A program made the translations under genes and the position numbers. Of a stretch of 64,000 nucleotides of DNA, positions 16,942-25,301 are shown one piece after another. Location of the stretch: NCBI GenBank assembly GCA_024401115.1, contig JAKSLP010000002.1, forward strand, positions 1 through 64,000. The letters run 5' to 3'. Under the pieces are notes generated by a model. The model had not been told where the DNA came from. It did not search any database and saw only the letters and a program-made list of their open reading frames with translations. Every line of letters begins with the position of its first letter. The stretch's first letter is position 1. Source of the DNA: Bacteroidaceae bacterium. Its GTDB lineage: Bacteria > Bacteroidota > Bacteroidia > Bacteroidales > Bacteroidaceae.

Positions 16942-17712
16942 ATGAACAATTTATTTAATGTAATGGCAATGGGCATCCTGGCAACCGGCTTTGTGGCTTG
17001 TGCCAATGCTCCCAAGACTGAAGAAGCAGTGGAAGAGACTAAGACTCTGGCCATAGAGATGGAAGGAACAGATATGGTTAAGGCCATTCTGAACGAGAAC
17101 GCATCGCTGGATCTGAATGCATTCAAGTGGACCCGCGAGCCTGAGAGCTGCACCATTAACGGTGACACCATCGAGATTGTAACCAAGCAGCAGACCGACC
17201 TGTGGCAGCGCACTTACTATCATTTCCAAAATGATAACGCACCTGTACTGCAGATTCCTACCCAGGAGCAGTACTTCAGCTTTACCGTAAGAACCGACTT
17301 TACCGAGAGCCATCACCGTTTTGACCAGTGTGGCGTGGTGATGTACCTGGACAGCGAGAACTGGCTGAAGGGTAGTGTAGAGTATGAGAACGAGGAGTTC
17401 CAGCACCTGGGAAGCGTTTGTACCAACGGCGGTTACAGCGACTGGGCTACCACCGCTATTCCTGCCAATGTAAAGTCGATGTGGTACCGCCTGTCAAGAC
17501 GTGCGGATGATTTCTGCATCGAGTGCTCAACCGACGGTGTGAACTTCAGCCAGATGCGTGTATGCCACATGGCTGTAGCTACCGACGCTATCAAGTTTGG
17601 TATTTATGCCTGCTCTCCTGAGGAGTCGTCATTCAAGGCTGTCTTCACCGACATGAAGGTAACCGAATGTATGTGGAAGGCTCACGACGGTCAGCAGCCT
17701 GACGCTGAATAA
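16942..17712 (+). CDS. DUF1349-domain lipoprotein
   Basis: 256 residues from the ATG at 16942; an upstream frame from 16840 runs inside the acyltransferase gene and is rejected because the lipobox (FVAC, Cys20) follows the 16942 start. The mature part from about residue 60 is a concanavalin-like beta sandwich of the DUF1349 type: FSFTVRTDF, QCGVVMYLDSENWLKGSVEY, MWYRLSRRADDFCIECSTDG and KFGIYACSP. Such domains are often sugar-binding; here no catalytic residues are claimed. It is co-transcribed with the membrane acyltransferase and ends at a strong terminator. Confidence 0.85.
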   Translation: MNNLFNVMAMGILATGFVACANAPKTEEAVEETKTLAIEMEGTDMVKAILNENASLDLNAFKWTREPESCTINGDTIEIVTKQQTDLWQRTYYHFQNDNAPVLQIPTQEQYFSFTVRTDFTESHHRFDQCGVVMYLDSENWLKGSVEYENEEFQHLGSVCTNGGYSDWATTAIPANVKSMWYRLSRRADDFCIECSTDGVNFSQMRVCHMAVATDAIKFGIYACSPEESSFKAVFTDMKVTECMWKAHDGQQPDAE

Positions 17713-17714
17713 AT

Positions 17715-17754
17715 CAAAAAGGAGCGAAGATGATTTTCTTCGCTCCCTTTTTTT
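17715..17754. terminator. Bidirectional terminator
   Basis: Stem GGAGCGAAGA (17721-17730) with TCTTCGCTCC (17737-17746), A run before and T run after, between convergent genes. Confidence 0.9.
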
Positions 17755-17755
17755 A

Positions 17756-19099
17756 TCAATATAAATTGCTGCAACCGGTGAACAGGTATTTGTCCTTAAA
17801 ATCGGAGAGGACGAAATGCACCAGATAGCGACCGTCATCGGTCTTTTCAACCGTAAAGCCCTCCATATTCTTATCGTAGCCCAGTTTGCAGAACCGCTGC
17901 CAGCGCTTTTCCGACATCTGTGTGAAATCAAACTTCTCACCGTTCTTATTATACGCAAATCCCGAAGCCTTGGCATCCATGGTGCGGTAGGAATCACCCC
18001 GCTTCAGTTGCGTGTCCCTCAAGTCTACCGCAGTAAGGTTGCCAATCGGTTCCAGATTTGTGGCTGCAAATCCGGCCATTCTGCGAATCAGCGCCATATC
18101 GGCTCCGTTGATAGGTCCGTGAACCACTAAGGTATTGATGTTCAGACTGTCTGCGCCAAGTATCTCGCCCAGTTTTCCAGGCTGCTGAAGACGGATTTCA
18201 CGGTGCATAGGGTCTTTCTCATTGGGATGAATGCCACACACCAGACTGGAGTTGATGGTAGGTTCCCAGGCCAGATCACTGGCAGGGAGACTGCGGTAAT
18301 AGCCGTTGAAAGGACCCATCCACCCCAAGTTGAAATGCAGGTAATCATCTATCTGTCCGTCGCACACGAAGGCGTGTCCGCCGTTACTGAACAGCAGAGG
18401 ATGCCCCTGCTGCAAATCCCTGTCGCAAATTTGCTGGAGTTCCTCGCATGAGAACGCACTGAGGTAGCGGCAATGCGCATACATGCCCATATCAATAAAG
18501 GTAGGCTTAATCTGAAGCGTGTTGGTCACGGAGTTACGAGGAGAGTAATGCGTCTGTGCGCGTCCTCCGATGACAGCCACCATCTGCGCCGGATCACTGG
18601 AAGCGTGATAGTAATTCATAATCTGTCCCATAGCCACCGGCACACATCCCGCCAGCATCTTATCCGGACACTGTTCATTATAAGGTGCGGTCTGTCCCCA
18701 CTGAGTCTGAATCAGCGTCTCCACCTTGCGACTGAAATCCGTATTCGGTATCTTTATCTTCTGCTGATAAGCCAGCTGCAGCGTCTGCTCGTAATAAGCA
18801 AAGAACTTATCCATTGGCAATCCTTCGCCCCAAGCAGCCTCGTTGCTGAATGCCAGGACACGCTGACCCTTCAGTACACCGTCGTATTTCTTATCGGCCA
18901 GAATCACAAACTGCTGATCGACAGGGTTGTTGAAGAGCCTGATGCCATCGCCCTTATGAGCCATGACAAAATTCGAAGCATCGGTCTTCATGTCCAACTG
19001 GTCATAGAACGACTCGATGTATTTCTGGTTCTCATCCAGGCAACTGCAGAACGAGAACGCCACGAAAAGGGCGATGAGATAGCAAATTTTCTGTTTCAT
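17756..19099 (-). CDS. C10 (streptopain-like) cysteine peptidase lipoprotein with LRR cap
   Basis: 447 residues with a lipoprotein-type N-terminus (FCSC, likely lipidated Cys20). A propeptide-like stretch near 75-115 precedes the catalytic core: Cys152 in LAGCVPVAMGQIMNYY, His242 in NGGHAFVCDGQ, and HFNLGWMGPFNGYY, equivalent to the NWGWGG-DGY segment of SpeB. All catalytic positions are present, so it should be active. Residues about 285-365 look like the cap of BspA-type leucine-rich proteins (GKLGEILGADSLNINTLVVHG, then LTAVDLRDTQL). Its ATG overlaps the stop of the upstream barrel gene by one base (TAATG), so it is probably displayed together with that barrel. Target unknown. Confidence 0.85.
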   Translation of the reverse strand: MKQKICYLIALFVAFSFCSCLDENQKYIESFYDQLDMKTDASNFVMAHKGDGIRLFNNPVDQQFVILADKKYDGVLKGQRVLAFSNEAAWGEGLPMDKFFAYYEQTLQLAYQQKIKIPNTDFSRKVETLIQTQWGQTAPYNEQCPDKMLAGCVPVAMGQIMNYYHASSDPAQMVAVIGGRAQTHYSPRNSVTNTLQIKPTFIDMGMYAHCRYLSAFSCEELQQICDRDLQQGHPLLFSNGGHAFVCDGQIDDYLHFNLGWMGPFNGYYRSLPASDLAWEPTINSSLVCGIHPNEKDPMHREIRLQQPGKLGEILGADSLNINTLVVHGPINGADMALIRRMAGFAATNLEPIGNLTAVDLRDTQLKRGDSYRTMDAKASGFAYNKNGEKFDFTQMSEKRWQRFCKLGYDKNMEGFTVEKTDDGRYLVHFVLSDFKDKYLFTGCSNLY

Positions 19100-21438
19100 T
19101 ACATTCGGCTTCTTTGGGTTTGTCCTGCACCGGTACCTTTATACTTGCTGGCAGATACATTGAACTTATAACGGGCCGTCAAGGTTACGGAACTCATACG
19201 GTTTCGACCCAGTTCCAAGATAATCTTCGGTCCGCAGTACTGGATACACGGATCATTCTGGTAGGTGCTAAGTATATTGTTTCCATCGAGTTGCAAGGTA
19301 AATCGGTCGCCCGAAAAGTTCTTGATGATGGAAAAGTTCAGTCTGAAATTGTTACGGAACAGATAGGCACTCTTCTGGTAACCCTTAGTCTCCAGCAGCA
19401 TGTTGGTGTTGAACAACCATCCGTGAGGCAAATCCAAATTGTTCTGCCAGGTGAATGTCCAGTAAGGAGTATTCAGATTCCAGTGTCCGAAAGGAGTATC
19501 CATGTCAATCCACTGCTTATAGACAGCCACACCGAAACGAGGCTGCCAGATATCCACCACAGGACTGGCATTGACAGAAGCAGTGACACGGTTGTACGCC
19601 GGTTCATTCTCGTAATAAACATAGGTGATCAGGTCGTCGTCATTCAGCATCTTGCTGGTGTAGAACACCGGATCCTTATAATGGCTGAATGCCACTTCGG
19701 CCTGCAGCCACTTGTAACTGAGACTGGTACTGATATCGGTAGAGAAGGTAGGCAGCAACATAGGGTTGCCCGTCTCGTAAGCGTATCGTCCCATATAAGT
19801 AATGGAACCGCGCAACTGACTGTAACTGGGTCGCTTGATGCCAGCAGAATAACGCAACTGCCACTGCACGTCACCCAATGGAGCAGAGAGCGAGACAGTT
19901 GGGAAGAGGTTGCTGTAATTACGGCTGGACTCGGTATTACGCTTGTGATCCTGATAATAATCACTGTTGATATTCTCATAACGAAGACCCGCCTGTACGT
20001 TCAATTTTCCCGCCTTTATGCCATATTCAGCAAATACCGACCATGAACGCTCGTACAATTCGGTGTAATTGCTCTGCATAATCTGCTGAGGATTACGGAA
20101 ATCATTCTGTTGGTCACTGTACGCGAACTCGCCTCCGAATGAGAAACTTCCAGGTCCTACAGGTACACCGGCAACCAGTTTGGAAGCAAACAACCGGTTC
20201 TCGGTCTTGGTAAGTGACTCGATCAGGATATCCTCCACATAACCGGTATTGTCATAGAAATGCTCATTGATGGTTTGGTTACGTTCACGGTTCCGGTAGA
20301 ATGCATCGGTGTTCCAGTCAATGCTTACATTACCAATCTGTCCGGTATAATAAGCATTCAAAGAGTGACGCTTCTCGGGGAATACCACACGGTTATTATC
20401 CAACGTATAGTCAATAAACTTGCCATCCTCATACAATGCGGACTCCATGGTACCAATCCATGGTGCATAATCATTTCGCATAAAGTCATAGCGGATACCG
20501 AGAGACTGAGTAGGAGAGAACGTATGGTTCATAGAGACACGGCCATTCACAGCCTCGCTGGGATAGTTGCCCATGGTGTACTGATCCTGCTTCCAAACCT
20601 TGTCATTCAAGTACATATAAATAGGATCATTACTTTCCTCACGCGTATTGGTACGATGCAGATCCAGCATTCCCGAAAGGTCGAATCCATTCTTGCGATA
20701 ATTGAAGTCGAACTGATTCAAAACGCTGAATTTCTTCATATTATAGCGAACATAAGAACGATCGGAGAATGCAAAACCATCACCGGCAGCCTTCTTGGTG
20801 CGGATACGGATAACTGCAGGGACAGAAGCATCGTACTGAGCACCCGGATTAGACACCACGTCAACAGAATGCACATTATCGGCCGTAATCTGCTGAAGTT
20901 CCTCGTTGTCACGAATCTTACGGCCGTTGACATAAATCTCAGGCACGCCACGGCCAAACACATTCACCTGATCATTGGTTACCGACACATTAGGAATCTT
21001 CTCCAGCACCTGAATCAACGTACCCGCACGTTCCAGAATGGAACCCTGAACTACAGTGACCAGGGCATCGTTCTTAATTTGAGTGTGAGGAAGATTACCC
21101 TTGACAGTAACCTCAGACAACGTCTGGCTGTCGGAATTCAGCACAATATTTCCGCCTTGAAACGAATTCAAGGGAATGAAACGGCTATGAAAACCTACAG
21201 CAGAAACACGCAACAGATCAGCGCGGCCAGAACGCTTAATCTCGTATTTTCCGTTCTCGTCGCTCACAAAACCATCCACAAACGTGGAGTCAGGAAGCGA
21301 CATCATCACCAGATTGGCAAAGGAAACAGGTTGCTTATTTTCGTCAACAAGTGAACCCGTAAAAGACTGTGCAAGGCATCCTGGAGTTGATAAAACAAAA
21401 ACAAAAAAGGATGCAATATGATTTACTCTCTTATTCAT
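19099..21438 (-). CDS. TonB-type outer-membrane beta-barrel protein
   Basis: 779 residues with a signal peptide, then a carboxypeptidase-regulatory-like domain (FTGSLVDENKQPVSFANLV about 25, VSAVGFHSRFIPL about 78), a plug-like domain (LEKIPNVSVTNDQVNVFGRG, PEIYVNGRKI about 165-175, PGAQYDASVPAVIRIRTKK) and a barrel. This order is that of the outer-membrane beta-barrel family related to TonB receptors, without a SusD partner. It is the first gene of a two-gene unit with the C10 lipoprotein. A TAATTTTG box lies only five bases before the ATG, which would give an almost leaderless mRNA. Cargo is unknown; a peptide product of the protease is one possibility. Confidence 0.85.
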   Translation of the reverse strand: MNKRVNHIASFFVFVLSTPGCLAQSFTGSLVDENKQPVSFANLVMMSLPDSTFVDGFVSDENGKYEIKRSGRADLLRVSAVGFHSRFIPLNSFQGGNIVLNSDSQTLSEVTVKGNLPHTQIKNDALVTVVQGSILERAGTLIQVLEKIPNVSVTNDQVNVFGRGVPEIYVNGRKIRDNEELQQITADNVHSVDVVSNPGAQYDASVPAVIRIRTKKAAGDGFAFSDRSYVRYNMKKFSVLNQFDFNYRKNGFDLSGMLDLHRTNTREESNDPIYMYLNDKVWKQDQYTMGNYPSEAVNGRVSMNHTFSPTQSLGIRYDFMRNDYAPWIGTMESALYEDGKFIDYTLDNNRVVFPEKRHSLNAYYTGQIGNVSIDWNTDAFYRNRERNQTINEHFYDNTGYVEDILIESLTKTENRLFASKLVAGVPVGPGSFSFGGEFAYSDQQNDFRNPQQIMQSNYTELYERSWSVFAEYGIKAGKLNVQAGLRYENINSDYYQDHKRNTESSRNYSNLFPTVSLSAPLGDVQWQLRYSAGIKRPSYSQLRGSITYMGRYAYETGNPMLLPTFSTDISTSLSYKWLQAEVAFSHYKDPVFYTSKMLNDDDLITYVYYENEPAYNRVTASVNASPVVDIWQPRFGVAVYKQWIDMDTPFGHWNLNTPYWTFTWQNNLDLPHGWLFNTNMLLETKGYQKSAYLFRNNFRLNFSIIKNFSGDRFTLQLDGNNILSTYQNDPCIQYCGPKIILELGRNRMSSVTLTARYKFNVSASKYKGTGAGQTQRSRM

Positions 21439-21442
21439 AATG

Positions 21443-21450
21443 CAAAATTA
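21443..21450 (-). promoter_or_regulatory. Possible -7 box for barrel-C10 operon
   Basis: TAATTTTG on the minus strand, ending four bases before the ATG at 21438. Either the mRNA is nearly leaderless or this is chance. Confidence 0.3.
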
Positions 21451-21515
21451 AGGAAATAAAATGTCAATCCATAAAACAAATTCATGAAATGTTCAGTCAG
21501 TTGAGAAAAAAGCCT

Positions 21516-21532
21516 TATTTTTGCATGCAAAA
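21516..21532 (+). promoter_or_regulatory. -7 box overlapping a 14-bp palindrome before prmA
   Basis: TATTTTTG (21516-21523) is a -7 match 87 bases before prmA. It overlaps the perfect palindrome TTTTGCATGCAAAA (21519-21532), which could be an operator for either divergent gene. Confidence 0.35.
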
Positions 21533-21610
21533 TATGACAACCAAAGATTGTCCTTATTGCGAAATAATGACGATTATGTTTAATAGATAATATTTATATG
21601 TTCCCTTTCT

Positions 21611-22453
21611 ATGGAATATTACGAAATAACATTTAAAACCACACCAACATCGGAAACCATCAATGATGTGCTTTGCGCACTGGCAGGTGAAGCCGGCTGC
21701 GAGAGTTTCATCCCCAACGACGAAGGACTGACAGCCTACGCACAACAGAAATTATTTGATGAGGATGTACTGAAAAGTTATCTCGAGTTTTTCCCCATCG
21801 AGAATGTAACGGTGGAATATTCCTGCAAGGAAGCTGAGAACAAGGACTGGAATCAGGAATGGGAAGAAAATTCCTTCCAGCCTATCATTATCGGCAATGA
21901 ATGTGTGGTTCACGGTACCGGCCATACCGACGTTCCAGAAGCCAAATACGACATCAAGATCAATCCTCGACTGGCATTCGGCAGCGGTCATCACCAAACT
22001 ACAGGCATGATGATGAAACGGTTGCTGACCGACGATATCCAGCAAAAAAAAGTGCTCGACATGGGTTGCGGCACCTGCATATTAGGTATCCTGGCCCTAA
22101 TGAGAGGTGCCGAGAGCCTGGTAGCCATCGATATTGACGAATGGAGTGTAGAAAACAGTATTGAGAACTTAAAACTAAATGATATTCAGCAAAATGCAGA
22201 GGTTCTACTGGGTGACTCTACCCTACTGAACGATATGCATTTTGATCTGATTTTAGCCAATATCAACCGCAATATCCTGTTGGCTGATATGGAGCGATAT
22301 GTGAATTGCCTGAATGCCGGCGGCACCCTGTACATGAGCGGTTTCTATACCGAGGACATTCCGCTGATTCAGGGGAAAGGCGAAGAATTGGGACTTTCCT
22401 TCATCGACAAGCTGGAGGATGATAACTGGGCCTGTGTAAAACTGAAGAAATGA
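21611..22453 (+). CDS. prmA: Ribosomal protein L11 methyltransferase
   Basis: 280 residues, cytoplasmic. It methylates ribosomal protein L11 with S-adenosylmethionine. An N-terminal substrate-recognition domain is followed by the Rossmann methyltransferase core with INPRLAFGSGHHQTT near 118, the SAM-binding DMGCGTCILGI near 152, AIDIDEWS near 174 and ANINRN near 219 (NILAN in many relatives). It overlaps ansA by four bases (ATGA), indicating translational coupling. Confidence 0.93.
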   Translation: MEYYEITFKTTPTSETINDVLCALAGEAGCESFIPNDEGLTAYAQQKLFDEDVLKSYLEFFPIENVTVEYSCKEAENKDWNQEWEENSFQPIIIGNECVVHGTGHTDVPEAKYDIKINPRLAFGSGHHQTTGMMMKRLLTDDIQQKKVLDMGCGTCILGILALMRGAESLVAIDIDEWSVENSIENLKLNDIQQNAEVLLGDSTLLNDMHFDLILANINRNILLADMERYVNCLNAGGTLYMSGFYTEDIPLIQGKGEELGLSFIDKLEDDNWACVKLKK

Positions 22454-23493
22454 ATTATATGTTAAAGAAACGTTCCGTATTGCTGATTTATACGGGTGGT
22501 ACTATAGGTATGGTTGAGAACAAGGAGACCGGTACGCTGGAACCCTTTGATTTTGACCACTTACTGAATGAGGTTCCCGAGCTGCAGCAGTTCAATCTGA
22601 ATATCGGTACCTACCAGTTCAACCCTCCTATCGACTCTTCAGACATGGTACCGGACCATTGGGTGAAGATTGCCCGTATCATCAACTACAACTACCAGCG
22701 TTACGATGGTTTTGTGGTGCTGCACGGAACAGACACCATGGCATATACAGCATCGGCTCTGAGCTTTATGCTGGAAAATCTGGCCAAGCCTGTCATACTG
22801 ACTGGTAGCCAGTTGCCTATCGGAACGCTGAGAACCGATGGAAAGGAAAACCTGATTACCGCCATTGAGATTGCATCGGACTACCTGCCTAACGGTTTGG
22901 CCAAAGTGCCGGAGGTTTGTGTATTCTTTGACTCCCAGCTGATGCGAGGCAACCGTACGACAAAGATCAGTGCGGAATATTTCCAGGCTTTTGCCAGCAA
23001 CAACTACCCCAGCCTGGCTCATGCCAACATTCATATCCGCTATGCCTCGGAAGATCATTTCCTGAAGACTCCCGAGAAACCGCTGAACGTGCATCTGAAC
23101 ATGAGCCGTGACGTGTTCATCTTCTCACTTTTCCCTGGTATTCAGGAAACTCAGGTAAGACAGTTGTTTAATACACCAAGACTGAAAGGTGTGGTAATGA
23201 GAACTTTCGGTTCCGGTAACGCCCCACAGAAGAAATGGCTGCTGGACTGCCTGAAGGAGGCCATTGACAATGGACTGAGCGTGGTGAATGTAACCCAGTG
23301 CTCTACCGGTGCCGTGGAGATGCAACGCTATGAAACCGGTGTTCACCTGAGCAACATCGGTGTGATCTGCGGTCATGACATAACCGTAGAGGCTGCACTG
23401 ACCAAACTGATGTTCCTGATCGGTGAAGGCTACAATAATAAGGCTATCCGTAAATTGATGCAAACCTCTCTGGCTGGAGAGATTACTGTCTGA
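22450..23493 (+). CDS. ansA: Type I cytoplasmic L-asparaginase
   Basis: 347 residues without a signal peptide. Hydrolyses asparagine to aspartate and ammonia. Both catalytic threonine motifs are visible: IYTGGTIGM near 13-21 and VLHGTDTMAYTA near 92-103. TGSQLPIGTLRTDGKENL also matches the family. The start lies in the prmA stop; a second Met four residues on is possible. The 3' end overlaps the 3' end of the convergent gldE gene by 11 bases. Confidence 0.93.
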   Translation: MNYMLKKRSVLLIYTGGTIGMVENKETGTLEPFDFDHLLNEVPELQQFNLNIGTYQFNPPIDSSDMVPDHWVKIARIINYNYQRYDGFVVLHGTDTMAYTASALSFMLENLAKPVILTGSQLPIGTLRTDGKENLITAIEIASDYLPNGLAKVPEVCVFFDSQLMRGNRTTKISAEYFQAFASNNYPSLAHANIHIRYASEDHFLKTPEKPLNVHLNMSRDVFIFSLFPGIQETQVRQLFNTPRLKGVVMRTFGSGNAPQKKWLLDCLKEAIDNGLSVVNVTQCSTGAVEMQRYETGVHLSNIGVICGHDITVEAALTKLMFLIGEGYNNKAIRKLMQTSLAGEITV

Positions 23494-24808
23494 TTGTCAC
23501 TTTTACCTTAAGGATTCTACGCTCGTCACGTTCCATAACCTCGAACGTGAAATTGTTGTAATCCAAGCATTCGTGAAGCTTAGGGAACTCGCCCTTCAAT
23601 TCCAGCAGCAAGCCAGCAAGGGTATCGGCCTCTCCTTCCACCTCCTCGAAAGTCTCGGCATCCAGGTGAAGCAAACGGGTAAAATCGGCAATGGTGGTCT
23701 TGGCCTCGAACATGAATGAATCAGGACTGAGACGGACGAATGCCTTTTCCTCGTCATCAAACTCATCGTTGATCTCGCCTACAATCTCCTCAATAATATC
23801 CTCCAAGGTGATGATACCGGAATTACCGCCAAACTCATCCACCACAATGGCAATATGCACCTTATTGTGCTGGAAATCACGCAACAGATCATCAATCTTC
23901 TTGGTTTCAGGAACAAAATATGGAGGACGGATAAGCGACTGCCAGCGGAAATTATCACCCTTGTTCAAGTGAGGCAACAGATCCTTAATATACAAGATTC
24001 CCTTCACATTATCACGGGTACCCTGATAAATAGGAATTCGGGAATACACATTATCAATAATACATTTCAACACCTGTGAATATGGGGTACGGATATCCAA
24101 ATCCACCACATCCAAACGGGATGTCATGACATCCTTAACCGACTCATCACCAAAACGGATAATGCCCTGAAGCATGTTGCGCTCCTCACTGATCTCATTC
24201 TTATCGGTCAGTTCCAGGGCCTGTTCCAATTCATCCACAGAGATGGCATGATGCTCCTTTGGCACCACCTTAGTGGTAATGGTAGTGGAACGCATCAGAA
24301 GGGTTTCCAAATGCCAGAAGATTCTTCTCAGGATCATGATGTATGGGGCTGCCACGCGACAGAACCGCAACGGTGCCTGAGCGGAGAAGATTTTAGGCAT
24401 AATCTCACCAAAAAGCAGCAACAGGAAAGTCAGAATGACAGAAATCAACACAAATTCCAGCCACTCGGCATCCAGGAAACGGACGACAGAACCGAAAAAG
24501 TAGTTGCAAAGCATGATGATGGTGACGTTGACAAAATTATTGGAAATCAATATGGTTGCCAACAGTCTGTCCTTGAATTCCAGCAACTGGCTGATCTTGG
24601 TGTCTACAGACTTCTCGCTTTCCTCGATATCTCTCAGATCATTGGGGCTTAATGAGAAGAAAGCGATTTCAGAACCTGAGACAAAAGCAGATGCCCCTAA
24701 TAAAACTATAGCTAAAATAATAGCGATGACTGCTCCTGTGGAAGGAGCACTCATCACTATATGATCTTGTAAATAGGTAATTATACCTTCGGGAAACGAC
24801 GAGTCCAA
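23483..24808 (-). CDS. gldE: GldE-like CBS/CorC_HlyC membrane protein
   Basis: 441 residues: a DUF21 (CNNM) membrane part with about four helices (ASAFVSGSEIAFFSLSP near 40), two CBS domains about 205-330 (VKDVMTSRLDVVDLD, FGGNSGIITLEDIIEEIVGEI), and a CorC_HlyC transporter-associated domain (about 350-435). In Bacteroidota this architecture beside ssb and mutY is annotated GldE, a gliding-associated protein that is also kept in non-gliding species and is related to Mg/Co efflux proteins. It follows ssb by 23 bases in one transcript. An actual role in motility is not shown here. Confidence 0.85.
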   Translation of the reverse strand: MDSSFPEGIITYLQDHIVMSAPSTGAVIAIILAIVLLGASAFVSGSEIAFFSLSPNDLRDIEESEKSVDTKISQLLEFKDRLLATILISNNFVNVTIIMLCNYFFGSVVRFLDAEWLEFVLISVILTFLLLLFGEIMPKIFSAQAPLRFCRVAAPYIMILRRIFWHLETLLMRSTTITTKVVPKEHHAISVDELEQALELTDKNEISEERNMLQGIIRFGDESVKDVMTSRLDVVDLDIRTPYSQVLKCIIDNVYSRIPIYQGTRDNVKGILYIKDLLPHLNKGDNFRWQSLIRPPYFVPETKKIDDLLRDFQHNKVHIAIVVDEFGGNSGIITLEDIIEEIVGEINDEFDDEEKAFVRLSPDSFMFEAKTTIADFTRLLHLDAETFEEVEGEADTLAGLLLELKGEFPKLHECLDYNNFTFEVMERDERRILKVKVTIRQ

Positions 24809-24831
24809 AACTCAGATTTTAAGTTAGACAA

Positions 24832-25239
24832 TTAGAATGGCAGATTTTCTTCAGGTTGCGCTGGAGCAGCTGCTGCATTCTGTGAACTGGCGGTTTGCGA
24901 GCGGTTTGGCGAACTTAACATTTCCATGTTGTCAGCCACAATCTCTGTAACGTAACGACGCTGGCCGCTCTGGTCGTCGTAACTGCGGGTTCGAAGTTTT
25001 CCTTCAATGTAAAGTCTGTCCCCTTTGTGTACATACTTCTCTACGGTTTCGGCTAAGCCTCTCCAAAGCACGATGTTGTGCCATTCTGTACGGTCTGGCA
25101 CCTGAGTGCCGTTCTGAAGGGTATAACCCCTCTCGGTTGTTGCCAATGGGAACTGGGCAACAGCCACGTGGTTGTCTGTGTAACGGATTTCCGGATCTTT
25201 TCCTACGTTACCAATCAAAATAACCTTGTTTACTGACAT
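24832..25239 (-). CDS. ssb: Single-stranded DNA-binding protein
   Basis: 135 residues. OB fold over about 1-105 (SVNKVILIGNVGKDPEIR at the start, WHNIVLWRGLAETVEKYVHKG about 53-73, LYIEGKLRTRSY) and a short Gln/Ala/Pro linker to the acidic tail EENLPF, which recruits repair and replication proteins. It has its own promoter after mutY and is co-transcribed with gldE. Confidence 0.96.
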   Translation of the reverse strand: MSVNKVILIGNVGKDPEIRYTDNHVAVAQFPLATTERGYTLQNGTQVPDRTEWHNIVLWRGLAETVEKYVHKGDRLYIEGKLRTRSYDDQSGQRRYVTEIVADNMEMLSSPNRSQTASSQNAAAAPAQPEENLPF

Positions 25240-25266
25240 TAATACTATATTTAGTTTTAAACATCA

Positions 25267-25297
25267 CAAAGGTATAGACTTTTTTCTACCTAAGCAA
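25267..25297 (-). promoter_or_regulatory. Promoter for ssb-gldE
   Basis: TTG at 25297-25295, a 20 bp spacer and TACCTTTG at 25274-25267, in the 62-base gap between mutY and ssb. Confidence 0.65.
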
Positions 25298-25301
25298 TAT
25301 T

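Noticed and set aside
20260..21354. A 364-codon frame antisense to the outer-membrane barrel gene
   Set aside because: No signal, motif or promoter; the opposite strand has carboxypeptidase-like, plug and barrel domains.
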